Shown in pieces: positions 7,543 to 16,456 of a stretch of DNA of 64,000 nucleotides (the first letter of the stretch is position 1; the number at the start of each line of letters is the position of its first letter). A program made the position numbers and the translations under genes. The notes under the pieces are model-generated. The model ran no database searches, was not told the origin of the DNA, and saw only the letters and a program-made list of their open reading frames with translations. Origin of the DNA: Bacillota bacterium (GTDB lineage Bacteria; Bacillota; Clostridia; Lachnospirales; Lachnospiraceae); contig JAEZKU010000024.1 of assembly GCA_023436065.1 (NCBI GenBank), positions 310,001 through 374,000 of the forward strand. The letters are read 5' to 3'.

Positions 7543-8502
7543 CCCCTCTCCGTATAACACATCGATGCGCCTTCTTCCCTGCAGAGGTGTCTTCATCGTT
7601 ACGCTTTTCCCCTCCGTAATCCTGCCGATGATCGTTGCGTTCTTTCCATATTTCGTCCTGCGCATTGCTGATAGCGCTTTCTCCGCCTGCCGTTCAGGCA
7701 CGACGGCAAGCAGCTTGCCCTCATTTGCCATATAGAGCGGATCCAGTCCCAGAATATCACAGAAGCCTTTGATTTCCTGACTGATTGGCAGACTTGACTC
7801 TTCTATCTCCACTCCGCAGTGAGAGCTCTGGGTAATCTCATCCAGGATCGTTGCAAGACCACCCCTGGTCACATCTCTCATAAATCGGACCTTGATGTTC
7901 TCTTTCAGGAAGCTTTTCAGTATACCGGTCAGCGGAGCACAATCACTTTGAATAACATTCTCTATCCCCATCCTCTGGGACAGGATAGCGGCATGATGTT
8001 CCCCGAGGTTACCGGACAGTAGGACAATATCTCCCGGTTTGCAATTTGAGACGCTGACACCGTTCATGACAATCTCTCCGATTCCGGAGGTATTGATATA
8101 GATACCGCCCTTCCCTTCGATTACCTTGGTATCCCCGGCTACGATTTTAACGTTAGCTTCCTTCGCAGCCTTTGCCATGGATATCGCTATTTGCTCCACA
8201 GTTTCAAGCTCCGCACCCTCCTCCAGAATAAATCCGGCTGTCAGGTATTTCGGTATCGCTCCCATCATGGTAAGGTCATTCACTGTCCCACAGACTGCCA
8301 GCTTTCCGATATCTCCACCCGGGAAAAAAAGAGGAGTCACTACAAAGGAATCCGTTGTATAAGCCAGTGTGCCATTCATCCTGACAACTGCCGAATCCTC
8401 CAGTTTGTTTAGGATACTGTTATTAAAATGCTTTAAAAAAATATCATGGATTAAGCTGCCGGTCTGGACACCGCCGCTTCCGTATGCCATATTGATTTTC
8501 AT
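7525..8502 (-). CDS. hypE: Hydrogenase maturation protein HypE
   Basis: This 325-aa protein belongs to the PurM/AIR-synthetase-like family. HypE accepts a carbamoyl group from HypF on its C-terminal cysteine and dehydrates it to the thiocyanate that becomes the cyanide ligands of the [NiFe] centre. The glycine-rich start (MAYGSGGVQTGSLI), the ATP-binding segments (VVAGDTKVIEGKGG, RDVTRGGLATIL) and the conserved terminal PRIC motif are all present. The ATG at 8502 was chosen by family length, with AAAGGA upstream. A longer open frame has no support. It is the last gene of the ech-hyp operon. Confidence 0.95.
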   Translation of the reverse strand: MKINMAYGSGGVQTGSLIHDIFLKHFNNSILNKLEDSAVVRMNGTLAYTTDSFVVTPLFFPGGDIGKLAVCGTVNDLTMMGAIPKYLTAGFILEEGAELETVEQIAISMAKAAKEANVKIVAGDTKVIEGKGGIYINTSGIGEIVMNGVSVSNCKPGDIVLLSGNLGEHHAAILSQRMGIENVIQSDCAPLTGILKSFLKENIKVRFMRDVTRGGLATILDEITQSSHCGVEIEESSLPISQEIKGFCDILGLDPLYMANEGKLLAVVPERQAEKALSAMRRTKYGKNATIIGRITEGKSVTMKTPLQGRRRIDVLYGEGLPRIC

Positions 8503-8527
8503 CAAAATCAATCCTTTTCTATTTATT

Positions 8528-9571
8528 CTATCTGTTTTTATACCAAATTCCACAGGCTCCCTCACTGGAAACCATACAGGGACCGACTGCATTCATGGGT
8601 GTACACACCTGATCGAACAGCGGACAGTCTGCCGGATGAATCCTTCCGAGGATGACATCCCTGCATCTGCACCCTTTCTTTGATTGAATGGTAGCAGTCT
8701 CAAGCCAGCTTCCGGCATCATATTCCTCATATTCTTTTTTCAGACGGAGGCCGGATAAAGGAATACTGCCAATCTCGCGCCATTCCTCATCCTCTGCTTC
8801 AAAATACTTCTTGATTAAATCTCTTGCACTCTTGTTGCCTTCCTCTGTCACAACACTGGGATAGAGATTTTTTACCTCTGCTTTCCGGTGATTGATTTGC
8901 TCTGTAATCTCATAAACCGCTCCCAGGATGTGCTCTCCTTCAAAGCCTGCGATTACAAAGGGCTTATCGTATTCTTTCGCCAAATCTGTATAGCATTGGC
9001 TGCCGATTATGACACTGACATGTCCCGGACACAGAAAAGCATCGATCCCCTTCTCATTTTCACAGATAAAGGTCAATGCAGGCAGAATGGTCTTGATCGA
9101 AGTTAAAAGCTTTAGGTTCTTTATCTCTTCTTTGATCAGTTCATCCATGATTAGACCGTAGATAGGCGTCGTAGTCTCGAATCCGACCGCGGCAAAAATA
9201 AACTGAGTCTCAGGTTCAGCTTTGGCAAGCTTAATCGCTGCCAGAGGAGAATACAGAATCTGTACCTTACCTCCCTGGGCCTTCGCCTCAGAAAGTGACA
9301 TGCCGGATCCCTTCACCTTCATCATATCCCCAAAGGTCAGAACACAGTGCTTCTCCTTTAAAGAATACTCAATCAGCTTATCGATGTAAGCCGGTGCAGT
9401 CACACAGACAGGGCAGCCGGGTCCTGAGATCAGCTCTATCTTAGATGACAAGAGGGTTCGGATACCGGACTTAAATATACTGGCTGTATGGGTTCCGCAT
9501 ACCTCCATGATTTTGATCGGTCTCCCATCATACTCCTTAAGATACTTTTTAATCTGTTCAAGGGTTCTCAT
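8528..9571 (-). CDS. hypD: Hydrogenase maturation protein HypD
   Basis: This 347-aa Fe-S scaffold protein works with HypC to assemble the Fe(CN)2CO unit. Conserved elements are MEVCGTHTASIFKSG, SGPGCPVCVT, GFETTTP and the C-terminal cysteine-rich region (GCRCRDVILG, HPADCP, GPCMVSSEGACG) that ligates a [4Fe-4S] cluster. The ATG at 9571 follows GGGGAGGG and lies inside the last codons of hypC (14-base overlap), which implies translational coupling. Confidence 0.95.
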   Translation of the reverse strand: MRTLEQIKKYLKEYDGRPIKIMEVCGTHTASIFKSGIRTLLSSKIELISGPGCPVCVTAPAYIDKLIEYSLKEKHCVLTFGDMMKVKGSGMSLSEAKAQGGKVQILYSPLAAIKLAKAEPETQFIFAAVGFETTTPIYGLIMDELIKEEIKNLKLLTSIKTILPALTFICENEKGIDAFLCPGHVSVIIGSQCYTDLAKEYDKPFVIAGFEGEHILGAVYEITEQINHRKAEVKNLYPSVVTEEGNKSARDLIKKYFEAEDEEWREIGSIPLSGLRLKKEYEEYDAGSWLETATIQSKKGCRCRDVILGRIHPADCPLFDQVCTPMNAVGPCMVSSEGACGIWYKNR

Positions 9572-9785
9572 CAAATCCCTCCCCTAAGGCTTCGAATATC
9601 TCCAGCAGTTCCTCGGCAGCATCCTTCTTCATAACCTCCAGGACACAGCCTGCATGAACCAGGACATAATCACCCAACTTCACATCCACCAGTTTAATAT
9701 TCGCTTCCGTTATATTATTCATGATATTAATCTTCGCAAAATCACCGTTAATTTCGATTACTTTACCGGGTACTGCAACACACAT
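9558..9785 (-). CDS. hypC: Hydrogenase assembly chaperone HypC
   Basis: This 75-aa HypC/HupF chaperone starts with MCVAVPGKV. The invariant Cys2 binds the iron being assembled and contacts the hydrogenase large subunit. The protein is an OB-like beta barrel followed by a short helix. The length is normal for the family. Only one HypC-type chaperone is found in the cluster, which fits a single hydrogenase client. It is tightly spaced between hypF and hypD. Confidence 0.95.
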   Translation of the reverse strand: MCVAVPGKVIEINGDFAKINIMNNITEANIKLVDVKLGDYVLVHAGCVLEVMKKDAAEELLEIFEALGEGFDENP

Positions 9786-9788
9786 AAT

Positions 9789-12221
9789 CTACCAACCCTT
9801 CCTATCCGATCCTGATGAAAGGATCAATCCAAAATCACTATGCTGCTTCTCCTGCCAGGAATGCCGCAAGGCGATATATACCTGCCCCAGGCTGATACAT
9901 CCGTCATTCGGGGGAACTGCCAGGTTATAGTATACGGAAAATCCTCTCTCCCGCAGCAACCTGCATGCACGCTCCGTCAACACTGTATTCTGGAACACTC
10001 CACCACTTAAAGCTATCGTATCGGTCTTATAATCGACCCTTAACCTTTCACATACCTTTACCATCATATCGGCAATTGCATAATGAAAGCCTAAGGCATA
10101 AGCCCTTCTTCTGCTCATCTCCTGATTCTGATCAGCCAAAGTCCGTTCACTGACTGAGCTTCCATTCTGATCACCCTGTTGGCCCTTCACGATTTCACGC
10201 AGGACAGGTTCAGAATCTATCTCTATTATCCCATCTTTTTCTTCGATTGCAAAGGAAAGTTCTGCCGGAAGGATATTTTGCCTTAATGCGAGTACTGCTT
10301 CTGCTTCCAGCCTGATGGCACACTCTCCCTCATACCGGTTTTCCCGGCTGATATCAAGTAAGGCTGCGACTGCGTCAAACAATCTGCCCATACTGGAGGT
10401 CAGGATGGTATTCACCTTCTGCTTCAGCGCAGCCTTGATCACCGGAAGACGCTCGTCCCGGCAGAACTTTGTAAGATTACAGTCATATAGATAACAGGAA
10501 GCCGTCTTTTGCGCATCCTTCATTGATTCATCCCCACCAAGGATGGACATATAACGTAGTTTGGCCGCTCTGTGATAGTTCGCTCCTTCACAAAGCAGAA
10601 ATTCACCGCCCCAGACAGCTCCGTCCGTCCCGTAGCCGGTTCCGTCAAAAGCAATCCCTATCACTTTCCCTTCCAGCGCATGCTCTGCCATTACCGAGGC
10701 AATATGTGCATGATGATGCTGAACCTCCAAAACCGGAAGACCCATTCCTTTCGCATAACGGGAGGAAAAATAATTCGGATGCAAGTCGCAGACCACATGG
10801 GTGGGATTAATCTTTAAAAGTGCCGATAATTCCTTCCCGGAGGATACATACTCCTCCATCACGGCTTCTTCCTCCAGATCTCCGAGATACTGGGATACCA
10901 CTGCTGACTTATTCTTAAAGAGGCAAAACGCTGCCTTCAGATCTCCTCCGGCAGCAAAAATCTGAAAATTCTCCTGTGCTCTTACCGGTAAAAATACCGG
11001 ATACGGAACATAACCCCGGCTTCTTCTGATGAGCTGTGGCCTTCCATCCACCATCTTTGCGACCGAATCATCCACAGAGCGAACAATTCTGCGATGATGA
11101 TACAATACACCGGATAGAAAGGGGGACGTAAATGTAAATATATTTTTCTCATTCCTGATGATCGGCTGCCCGGAAAGATTGGCACTGGTCATGATGAGCG
11201 GACCGCATTCCTTCGTTAGTAAGAGCTGTAGCGGTGTATATGGCAGAAATGCTCCGCAATAGATACTGCCCTGGGTGACCGAAGGTGCAAAGCTGTTACG
11301 ATGCATATACAACAGACAGATTGGTCTCGCTTTCGTCTCCAGTAACCTCTGCTCCTCAACAGACATCGTGCAATATTCCCTGATGGTCGCCGGCGTATCA
11401 AACATAACCGCAAAAGGCTTCTGTTCTCTTCCCTTGAGCTTTCTAAGCTTTTCCACACTCTCCTTAAGAAAAGGTGAGCATACGAGATGATAGCCGCCTA
11501 TTCCCTTCACTGCCAGGATGCCTCCGGTCTTTAATACCCGAATGGCTTCCTCTAAAGCTGCCATATGATAACTCTCACGTGGCAGGTTCCGGGGGTTGTC
11601 TGAAGTACCTGTGAGGTCCCGGTAGATCAGATAGGGTCCGCAGTCATTGCAGGATATTGTCTGGGCATGATGCCTTCTGCTTTCGGGAGCGGTATACTCC
11701 TTAGAGCAGGAAGCACAGAGAGCAAAGTCCGACATCGAGGTATTCTCCCTGTCATACGGCAGCTTTTCAATGATCGTATACCGGGGACCACAGTGGGTAC
11801 AGCTGATAAAGGGATTCAGATATCGTCTGTCCATCCCGTCATAGAGCTCCCTGATACAATCCTCACAAACCGGTAAATCTGGAGGAAGTACCGAAAACTC
11901 TTCATTTTCCTCGCTGTCCAGAATGATAAATGCCTTCTCAGAGCGAACCGCAAGGAATGCTGGCAAATGGGAAAGCTCCTCTTCCTCAATCTTTATGATC
12001 TCACAGGCATGTCTTCTGTCACGCAGTTCACATAGAAAGCTGTCATATGCCTCAGCTTCTGCTTCGATAAATATCTCCGCATAGCCTCCCACATTTCGAA
12101 CTGCTCCCTGTAATCCGTATTTTTGCGCAATAGAATAAACAAGGGGCCGAAAGCCAACCCCTTGCACCATTCCGTAAACCTTTATTCTTTTGATGATACG
12201 TTTACTCTTTCCATAATCCAT
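9789..12221 (-). CDS. hypF: Carbamoyltransferase HypF
   Basis: This 810-aa multidomain enzyme turns carbamoyl phosphate into carbamoyl-AMP and transfers it to HypE. The domains in order are an acylphosphatase-like domain (GMVQGVGFRP, residues about 17-26), two zinc fingers (CEDCIREL, CTHCGP, CASCSKEY, CNDCGP), a YrdC-like domain (LAVKGIGGYHLVC), and a Kae1-like carbamoyltransferase domain with HHHAHIASVMAEH and AFDGTGYGTDGAVWGGE. The start overlaps hypB by 40 bases and its ribosome-binding site is weak, so expression may rely on coupling. Confidence 0.95.
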   Translation of the reverse strand: MDYGKSKRIIKRIKVYGMVQGVGFRPLVYSIAQKYGLQGAVRNVGGYAEIFIEAEAEAYDSFLCELRDRRHACEIIKIEEEELSHLPAFLAVRSEKAFIILDSEENEEFSVLPPDLPVCEDCIRELYDGMDRRYLNPFISCTHCGPRYTIIEKLPYDRENTSMSDFALCASCSKEYTAPESRRHHAQTISCNDCGPYLIYRDLTGTSDNPRNLPRESYHMAALEEAIRVLKTGGILAVKGIGGYHLVCSPFLKESVEKLRKLKGREQKPFAVMFDTPATIREYCTMSVEEQRLLETKARPICLLYMHRNSFAPSVTQGSIYCGAFLPYTPLQLLLTKECGPLIMTSANLSGQPIIRNEKNIFTFTSPFLSGVLYHHRRIVRSVDDSVAKMVDGRPQLIRRSRGYVPYPVFLPVRAQENFQIFAAGGDLKAAFCLFKNKSAVVSQYLGDLEEEAVMEEYVSSGKELSALLKINPTHVVCDLHPNYFSSRYAKGMGLPVLEVQHHHAHIASVMAEHALEGKVIGIAFDGTGYGTDGAVWGGEFLLCEGANYHRAAKLRYMSILGGDESMKDAQKTASCYLYDCNLTKFCRDERLPVIKAALKQKVNTILTSSMGRLFDAVAALLDISRENRYEGECAIRLEAEAVLALRQNILPAELSFAIEEKDGIIEIDSEPVLREIVKGQQGDQNGSSVSERTLADQNQEMSRRRAYALGFHYAIADMMVKVCERLRVDYKTDTIALSGGVFQNTVLTERACRLLRERGFSVYYNLAVPPNDGCISLGQVYIALRHSWQEKQHSDFGLILSSGSDRKGW

Positions 12222-12847
12222 GCTACTACTTCATCATATCCTTCTTCTGTTTTACCGGACACCTTGATGACCGGTGCCTTTTTATTCAATGCCCTGACTC
12301 CCTTCATGAAGAAGTCTTCATCGAAATCCACATAGGGCATAAGGTCACATTTATTCAGCAGAATAAGATCTGCTTTTTCAAAAGCCAACGGATATTTATA
12401 GGGCTTATCGCTGCCCTCGGTAATCGTTGAGATCAACATCTTTGCATGTTCCCCGATCATAAATTCGGCAGGGCATACGAGATTACCGATATTCTCGATA
12501 AAGAGGACACCGTGTTCCAGCTTCATCTCTTCCACAGCATTCCCGATCAATGGGGAATCCAGATGGCAGGCTCCCCCGGTATTGATCTGTATAGCCTTCA
12601 CTCCGAGTGACTGAAGTGTCTTTGTATCAAAATCCGCTTCGATATCCCCCTCAATCACATAAGGAGTAACCTGCTTCAGTCTCTTGATGATCTGAATCAG
12701 TGAAGTCGTCTTTCCTGCTCCGGGTGCTCCCATGACATTCACGGCATAGATATTCTTTTTGGTTAATTCTTCGTTAATTCTGGCTGCAACTTCGTCATTT
12801 TTATCATAAACGGACTGCATGATTTCTATTTCTTTATTTTCTGACAT
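12182..12847 (-). CDS. hypB: Nickel-insertion GTPase HypB
   Basis: This 221-aa SIMIBI-class GTPase donates nickel to the hydrogenase active site together with HypA. The P-loop GAPGAGKT is at residues 40-47, the Cys-His metal site is in GGACHLDSPL, and the base-recognition motif is LLNKCDL. The N terminus lacks both the histidine-rich stretch and the high-affinity CxxCGC nickel motif, so this HypB is of the minimal type without nickel storage. The ATG at 12847 follows GGAG at good spacing. Confidence 0.94.
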   Translation of the reverse strand: MSENKEIEIMQSVYDKNDEVAARINEELTKKNIYAVNVMGAPGAGKTTSLIQIIKRLKQVTPYVIEGDIEADFDTKTLQSLGVKAIQINTGGACHLDSPLIGNAVEEMKLEHGVLFIENIGNLVCPAEFMIGEHAKMLISTITEGSDKPYKYPLAFEKADLILLNKCDLMPYVDFDEDFFMKGVRALNKKAPVIKVSGKTEEGYDEVVAWIMERVNVSSKE

Positions 12848-12890
12848 ACACTTCTCCATTCCTAAAGATTACTCTTTGAATTAGTAAGCT

Positions 12891-13229
12891 TCATACTATA
12901 ATTGATCTGATAAAGAATTCCTGTCCAATTTCAGTCGGACGTCCTTCTCCCCCACAATGAGGACAGACAAAGGTAAAGGGCTTACGTTCGAAATATTCCC
13001 CGCAGCCTTCGCATTTCAGCTTCGGTACCACCCGCTCGATATTCAGTCTGGCATTGGCCGAGCGGCTACCTTCTGCGATGATATCAAAGTACAGTTCGAT
13101 AGAACTGGCAACATAGCCGGAATAGTCACCGACAACAAGATTGATTACCTTGACCTCGTCCGCATGATTCTGTACTGCATACTCCTCTGCTATCTCAATT
13201 ATTCGCTGAGTGATTGGGTATTCGTGCAT
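12891..13229 (-). CDS. hypA: Nickel chaperone HypA
   Basis: This 112-aa nickel metallochaperone has the N-terminal MHEY (His2 binds nickel) and a structural zinc site formed by CEGCGEYF and CPHCGG. It partners with HypB. The start lies within the last codons of the upstream ferredoxin subunit (31-base overlap), so it is translationally linked to the hydrogenase structural genes. Confidence 0.94.
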   Translation of the reverse strand: MHEYPITQRIIEIAEEYAVQNHADEVKVINLVVGDYSGYVASSIELYFDIIAEGSRSANARLNIERVVPKLKCEGCGEYFERKPFTFVCPHCGGEGRPTEIGQEFFIRSIIV

Positions 13230-13561
13230 TTTATATATTCATCCCTTGTCTTATCAGTTGATGGTGTTGTGTACTGATGGTCCATATGAAGACACTTCTT
13301 AGGGCATACATCTGTACAATAGCTGCACTGAATGCAGGAAAAACGCTCAATGCTCCAAGAAGCCGCACTCTTATCAACCGTGATCGCTCCGGTAGGGCAG
13401 CGTCTCTGACACATGCTGCAGAAGATGCAATCCTCGATATCGATCGCCACCTTACCTCTCGTACGTTCATACTTATCCTTCGCTTTGATAGGATACTGTA
13501 CGGTATAAGGACCATGAAATATATTCTTAAAAAGAGTTTTTGTCATACTAAAATAAGACAT
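13199..13561 (-). CDS. echF: Ech-type hydrogenase ferredoxin subunit
   Basis: This 120-aa NuoI-like polyferredoxin has two [4Fe-4S] motifs, CIFCSMCQRRCP and CIQCSYCTDVCP. It would relay electrons from soluble ferredoxin to the small subunit. The start at 13561 follows GGAG six bases upstream. It lies directly after echE, and the C terminus overlaps the start of hypA. Confidence 0.9.
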   Translation of the reverse strand: MSYFSMTKTLFKNIFHGPYTVQYPIKAKDKYERTRGKVAIDIEDCIFCSMCQRRCPTGAITVDKSAASWSIERFSCIQCSYCTDVCPKKCLHMDHQYTTPSTDKTRDEYIKCTNTQSLSE

Positions 13562-13598
13562 GATGTTCTCCATTCTGTCGCAGGAATGCGACCTTCCA

Positions 13599-14678
13599 TT
13601 ATCTTTCCGTGCAACTGATGCAGGGGTCGATGGTTAAGATCAGAATCGGCACATCGGCCAGCGCACAGCCCTTCAACGTCTCTAGAAGTGCGGGAATATT
13701 GGCAAAGGTAGGTGTTCTGACTCTCATTCGATCCAGGAATTTTGTACCGTTGCCCTTTGCATAATACACTACCTCCCCACGTGGCTGTTCTACTCTGGTG
13801 AAATATTCACCCTTCGGATTTCCGGTTACCTTTACTTTAATCTCACCTTCCGGGATGATTGCAATACATTGCTTAATCAAATCGATCGATTGGAAGATCT
13901 CTCTGATTCTGACCTTGGTTCTTGCATAGCAGTCACCTTTTTTCTCAACAATCGGTGAAAAATTCAATTTACCATAAGCTGCATATCCCTGTGTTCTCAT
14001 ATCCATCTCGATGCCGCTTGCTCGCGCCATCGGTCCGACTGCACCGAGGTCAAAGGCTGCTTCCTTGGATAATACACCGACACCCTTGGTTCTGCTCTTA
14101 ACGGAAGCATCTTTTAAGAATACCTCTGTTATCTCCTTTAAGTCCTTTTCCACCTGATCAAGTATCGTCGCGATCTTCTGCAGAGTCTCAGCACTGATAT
14201 CCTTTCTGACACCGCCGATATCACAGACGGAGAAGATGACACGGCCTCCGGTGGTTTCCTCAAAAATATCCAAAATCTGCTCCCTGATCTTCCAGGAATG
14301 CATAAATAAGCTTTCAAATCCAAAGGCATCAGCAAGCAAGCCAAGCCATAAGGTGTGGCTGTGCATACGGGAGAGCTCTGCCCAAATGGTACGAAGAAAT
14401 TCTGCTCTTTCAGGAATTTTGATATCCATGATGCTCTCTATCGTCATACAATAGCCCATACCATGCATAAAGGAGCAAATACCGCAGATACGCTCTGCTA
14501 CATACGTATACTGCTGATAATCCTTCTTCTCTACAAGCTTCTCAAGACCTCTGTGGATATATCCGATTCTCGGAATCGCTTCCACTACCGTCTCATCCTC
14601 TAACACCAGATCCAGATGGATCGGCTCCGGCAGTACCGGATGCTGAGGGCCAAAGGGAATTACTGTTCTCTTTCCCAT
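13599..14678 (-). CDS. echE: Ech-type [NiFe]-hydrogenase large subunit
   Basis: This 359-aa catalytic subunit is NuoD-like. The two cysteine pairs that bind the NiFe centre are RICGICSF (C65, C68) and DPCISCTER at the extreme C terminus (C353, C356). The protein stops three residues after the last cysteine, so the C-terminal peptide that is normally cleaved off during maturation is absent. This agrees with the lack of an endopeptidase gene nearby and with what is reported for EchE and CooH. Its ATG overlaps the stop of echD by one base. Confidence 0.94.
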   Translation of the reverse strand: MGKRTVIPFGPQHPVLPEPIHLDLVLEDETVVEAIPRIGYIHRGLEKLVEKKDYQQYTYVAERICGICSFMHGMGYCMTIESIMDIKIPERAEFLRTIWAELSRMHSHTLWLGLLADAFGFESLFMHSWKIREQILDIFEETTGGRVIFSVCDIGGVRKDISAETLQKIATILDQVEKDLKEITEVFLKDASVKSRTKGVGVLSKEAAFDLGAVGPMARASGIEMDMRTQGYAAYGKLNFSPIVEKKGDCYARTKVRIREIFQSIDLIKQCIAIIPEGEIKVKVTGNPKGEYFTRVEQPRGEVVYYAKGNGTKFLDRMRVRTPTFANIPALLETLKGCALADVPILILTIDPCISCTER

Positions 14679-15076
14679 TATTCCTCTCCCCCTTTCTTAA
14701 AAGGTGTCTTCACCGGTATTTTATATAATGAATTGTTAAAATCAACTGAGATATCTTTGATTCTTACTCCAAATAACTCCTTAATCTCATTCTCATATAA
14801 GAATGCAAAAGGATAGATCACACTGATACTGGAGATTCTCTCTTCCGTATCAGTCAGGACTCTTAAGGATAACAAATCATAATCCTTATCAAAGGAATAG
14901 CTAAGTTCCATGGTAGCATTTCCCTCTGAAGTCTGATCACCTTCAGTGGCTTTGTCTGATTTATGTTCAAGACTTGTGCATGAGATGGCTACAAGACGAT
15001 ATCCCTTATTTTTCAGACGCAACGTCTCTGAAAGAAGTTCACTCGATGCAATCGGTTTGATTGTCTGCTGTCCCAT
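14678..15076 (-). CDS. echD: Ech-type hydrogenase NuoC-like subunit
   Basis: This 132-aa protein is related to the 30-kDa (NuoC) subunit of complex I, as seen from the segment YPFAFLYENEIKELFGVRI. It is a peripheral, cofactor-free subunit of the hydrogenase module. The ATG at 15076 follows GGAGG, and upstream codons in the same frame overlap echC and are not supported. It is one base from the stop of echC and shares a TAATG junction with echE. Confidence 0.88.
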   Translation of the reverse strand: MGQQTIKPIASSELLSETLRLKNKGYRLVAISCTSLEHKSDKATEGDQTSEGNATMELSYSFDKDYDLLSLRVLTDTEERISSISVIYPFAFLYENEIKELFGVRIKDISVDFNNSLYKIPVKTPFKKGGEE

Positions 15077-15077
15077 A

Positions 15078-15533
15078 TTACCTCCGTTTCTGCGCAATTG
15101 CCTTCGACTGTCTGGCTGTCTTCTGCTTTTCTTCCAGAACAGCAATTGCTTTTACCACACCGTCGATGATCGCTTCCGGTCTTGCGGCACATCCGGGCAC
15201 ATACACATCCACAGGAAGTACCTGATCGACACCACCGACCACATTGTAGCATTCTGCGAAAATCCCGCCTGAATTGGCACAGATACCGATTGCTACAACT
15301 ACTTTGGGTTCAGCCATCTGCTCATATAGCTGTTTTACTACAGGAATATTCTGCTCATTTACACTTCCTGTTATTAATAGAATATCCGCATGTTTCGGAT
15401 TACCTGTATTTATAATACCGAACCGTTCCACATCATACAAAGGAGTGAGGCAGGCAAGAACCTCGATATCACATCCGTTGCAGCTGGAACCGTCGTAATG
15501 TAAAATCCATGGTGATTTCTTTACAAATTTCAT
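15078..15533 (-). CDS. echC: Ech-type hydrogenase small subunit
   Basis: This 151-aa NuoB-like small subunit carries the proximal [4Fe-4S] cluster. Visible ligands are the CNGC pair (SSCNGCDIEVLAC), a cysteine in AIGICANSGG and the cysteine in VPGCAARPEAI. It transfers electrons from EchF to the active site in EchE. The ATG at 15533 follows GGAG at six bases. It is much shorter than small subunits of other hydrogenase groups, as expected for group 4. Confidence 0.93.
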   Translation of the reverse strand: MKFVKKSPWILHYDGSSCNGCDIEVLACLTPLYDVERFGIINTGNPKHADILLITGSVNEQNIPVVKQLYEQMAEPKVVVAIGICANSGGIFAECYNVVGGVDQVLPVDVYVPGCAARPEAIIDGVVKAIAVLEEKQKTARQSKAIAQKRR

Positions 15534-15595
15534 AATACTCTCCACTCTGGCATTCTGCCGAACAAATTATTAATGGAAGATGCTTTTATTCACAT

Positions 15596-16456
15596 TTATC
15601 TGAAGAAGGACAAAATCAAAAGATTCACTATACCAAGCACTCCTGTCGTGATCCAGGCCGATTTTAAGGCATGCTGCCATTTTAATCTGGCAAAAGCATT
15701 ATCGATCAGGATTTCAATCAGATAAACCACCCCGCAGGCTACCAGTGCAAGGATACGGCTGATAGGCAGTGCTGTCGCAAAAAACACATACACCAGAGTC
15801 AGGGCAATAATCATCTCGTACCAATGGGTTACTTCTATGACTGCCAAATCCCTGCCGGAATACTCTGTCGTGATACCTTTGACGATTTCCTGATGCCCGT
15901 GATGGGACATACTTAAATCAAAGGGTGATTTCCTAAGCTTAATTGTCAGAATGAATACCAATCCTATAAATACACCGGGCAAATATACGATTGCCGGTAT
16001 TCTATTACTGATAATCTCATTTACAAAAAAGCTGTTATCTGCGTAATACAGTCCTACACAAGCCAGTAAAACCATCGGTTCATAGGCCATGATCTGGAGC
16101 AGCTCCCGCTCTGAGCCTATGATGCTGTAAGGCGAGTTGGAGGCATATCCGCCGAGTACGAAGAATACGGATCCTAAGGTCAGGGCAAATATCGCCAGCA
16201 GCATATCTCCTCCTGACAGCAGGATTTCAGTTGTAAATAACACAAATATCAATGATATATATACGAAGAACCGATGCATGGAGTTCACTTCGATGGATTC
16301 CTTCTGTATCAGCTTCAGTACGTCATAAAAGGGTTGGAGCACCGGAGGACCCTGTCTTCCCTGCATTCTGGCGGTGATAACCCTGTCTATTCCTGTCAGC
16401 AGTCCGCCAACTAACGGGGCAAGAATGATGATCAATATTCCTCTTAGAATTTCCAT
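15596..16456 (-). CDS. echB: Ech-type hydrogenase membrane subunit, NuoH-like
   Basis: This 286-aa integral membrane protein is homologous to NuoH/HyfC and connects the hydrogenase head to the ion-pumping arm. It has about eight hydrophobic helices, and the conserved cytoplasmic segments DRVITARMQGRQGPP, SPYSIIGSERELLQ and KSPFDLSMSHHGHQE. The start at 16456 overlaps the end of echA by 13 bases. An AGGAGG lies rather far upstream. Confidence 0.92.
   Translation of the reverse strand: MEILRGILIIILAPLVGGLLTGIDRVITARMQGRQGPPVLQPFYDVLKLIQKESIEVNSMHRFFVYISLIFVLFTTEILLSGGDMLLAIFALTLGSVFFVLGGYASNSPYSIIGSERELLQIMAYEPMVLLACVGLYYADNSFFVNEIISNRIPAIVYLPGVFIGLVFILTIKLRKSPFDLSMSHHGHQEIVKGITTEYSGRDLAVIEVTHWYEMIIALTLVYVFFATALPISRILALVACGVVYLIEILIDNAFARLKWQHALKSAWITTGVLGIVNLLILSFFR

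Noticed and set aside
7525..8502. Selenophosphate synthetase (SelD) as an alternative for the PurM-like protein
   Set aside because: The C-terminal PRIC motif and the hyp operon context identify HypE.
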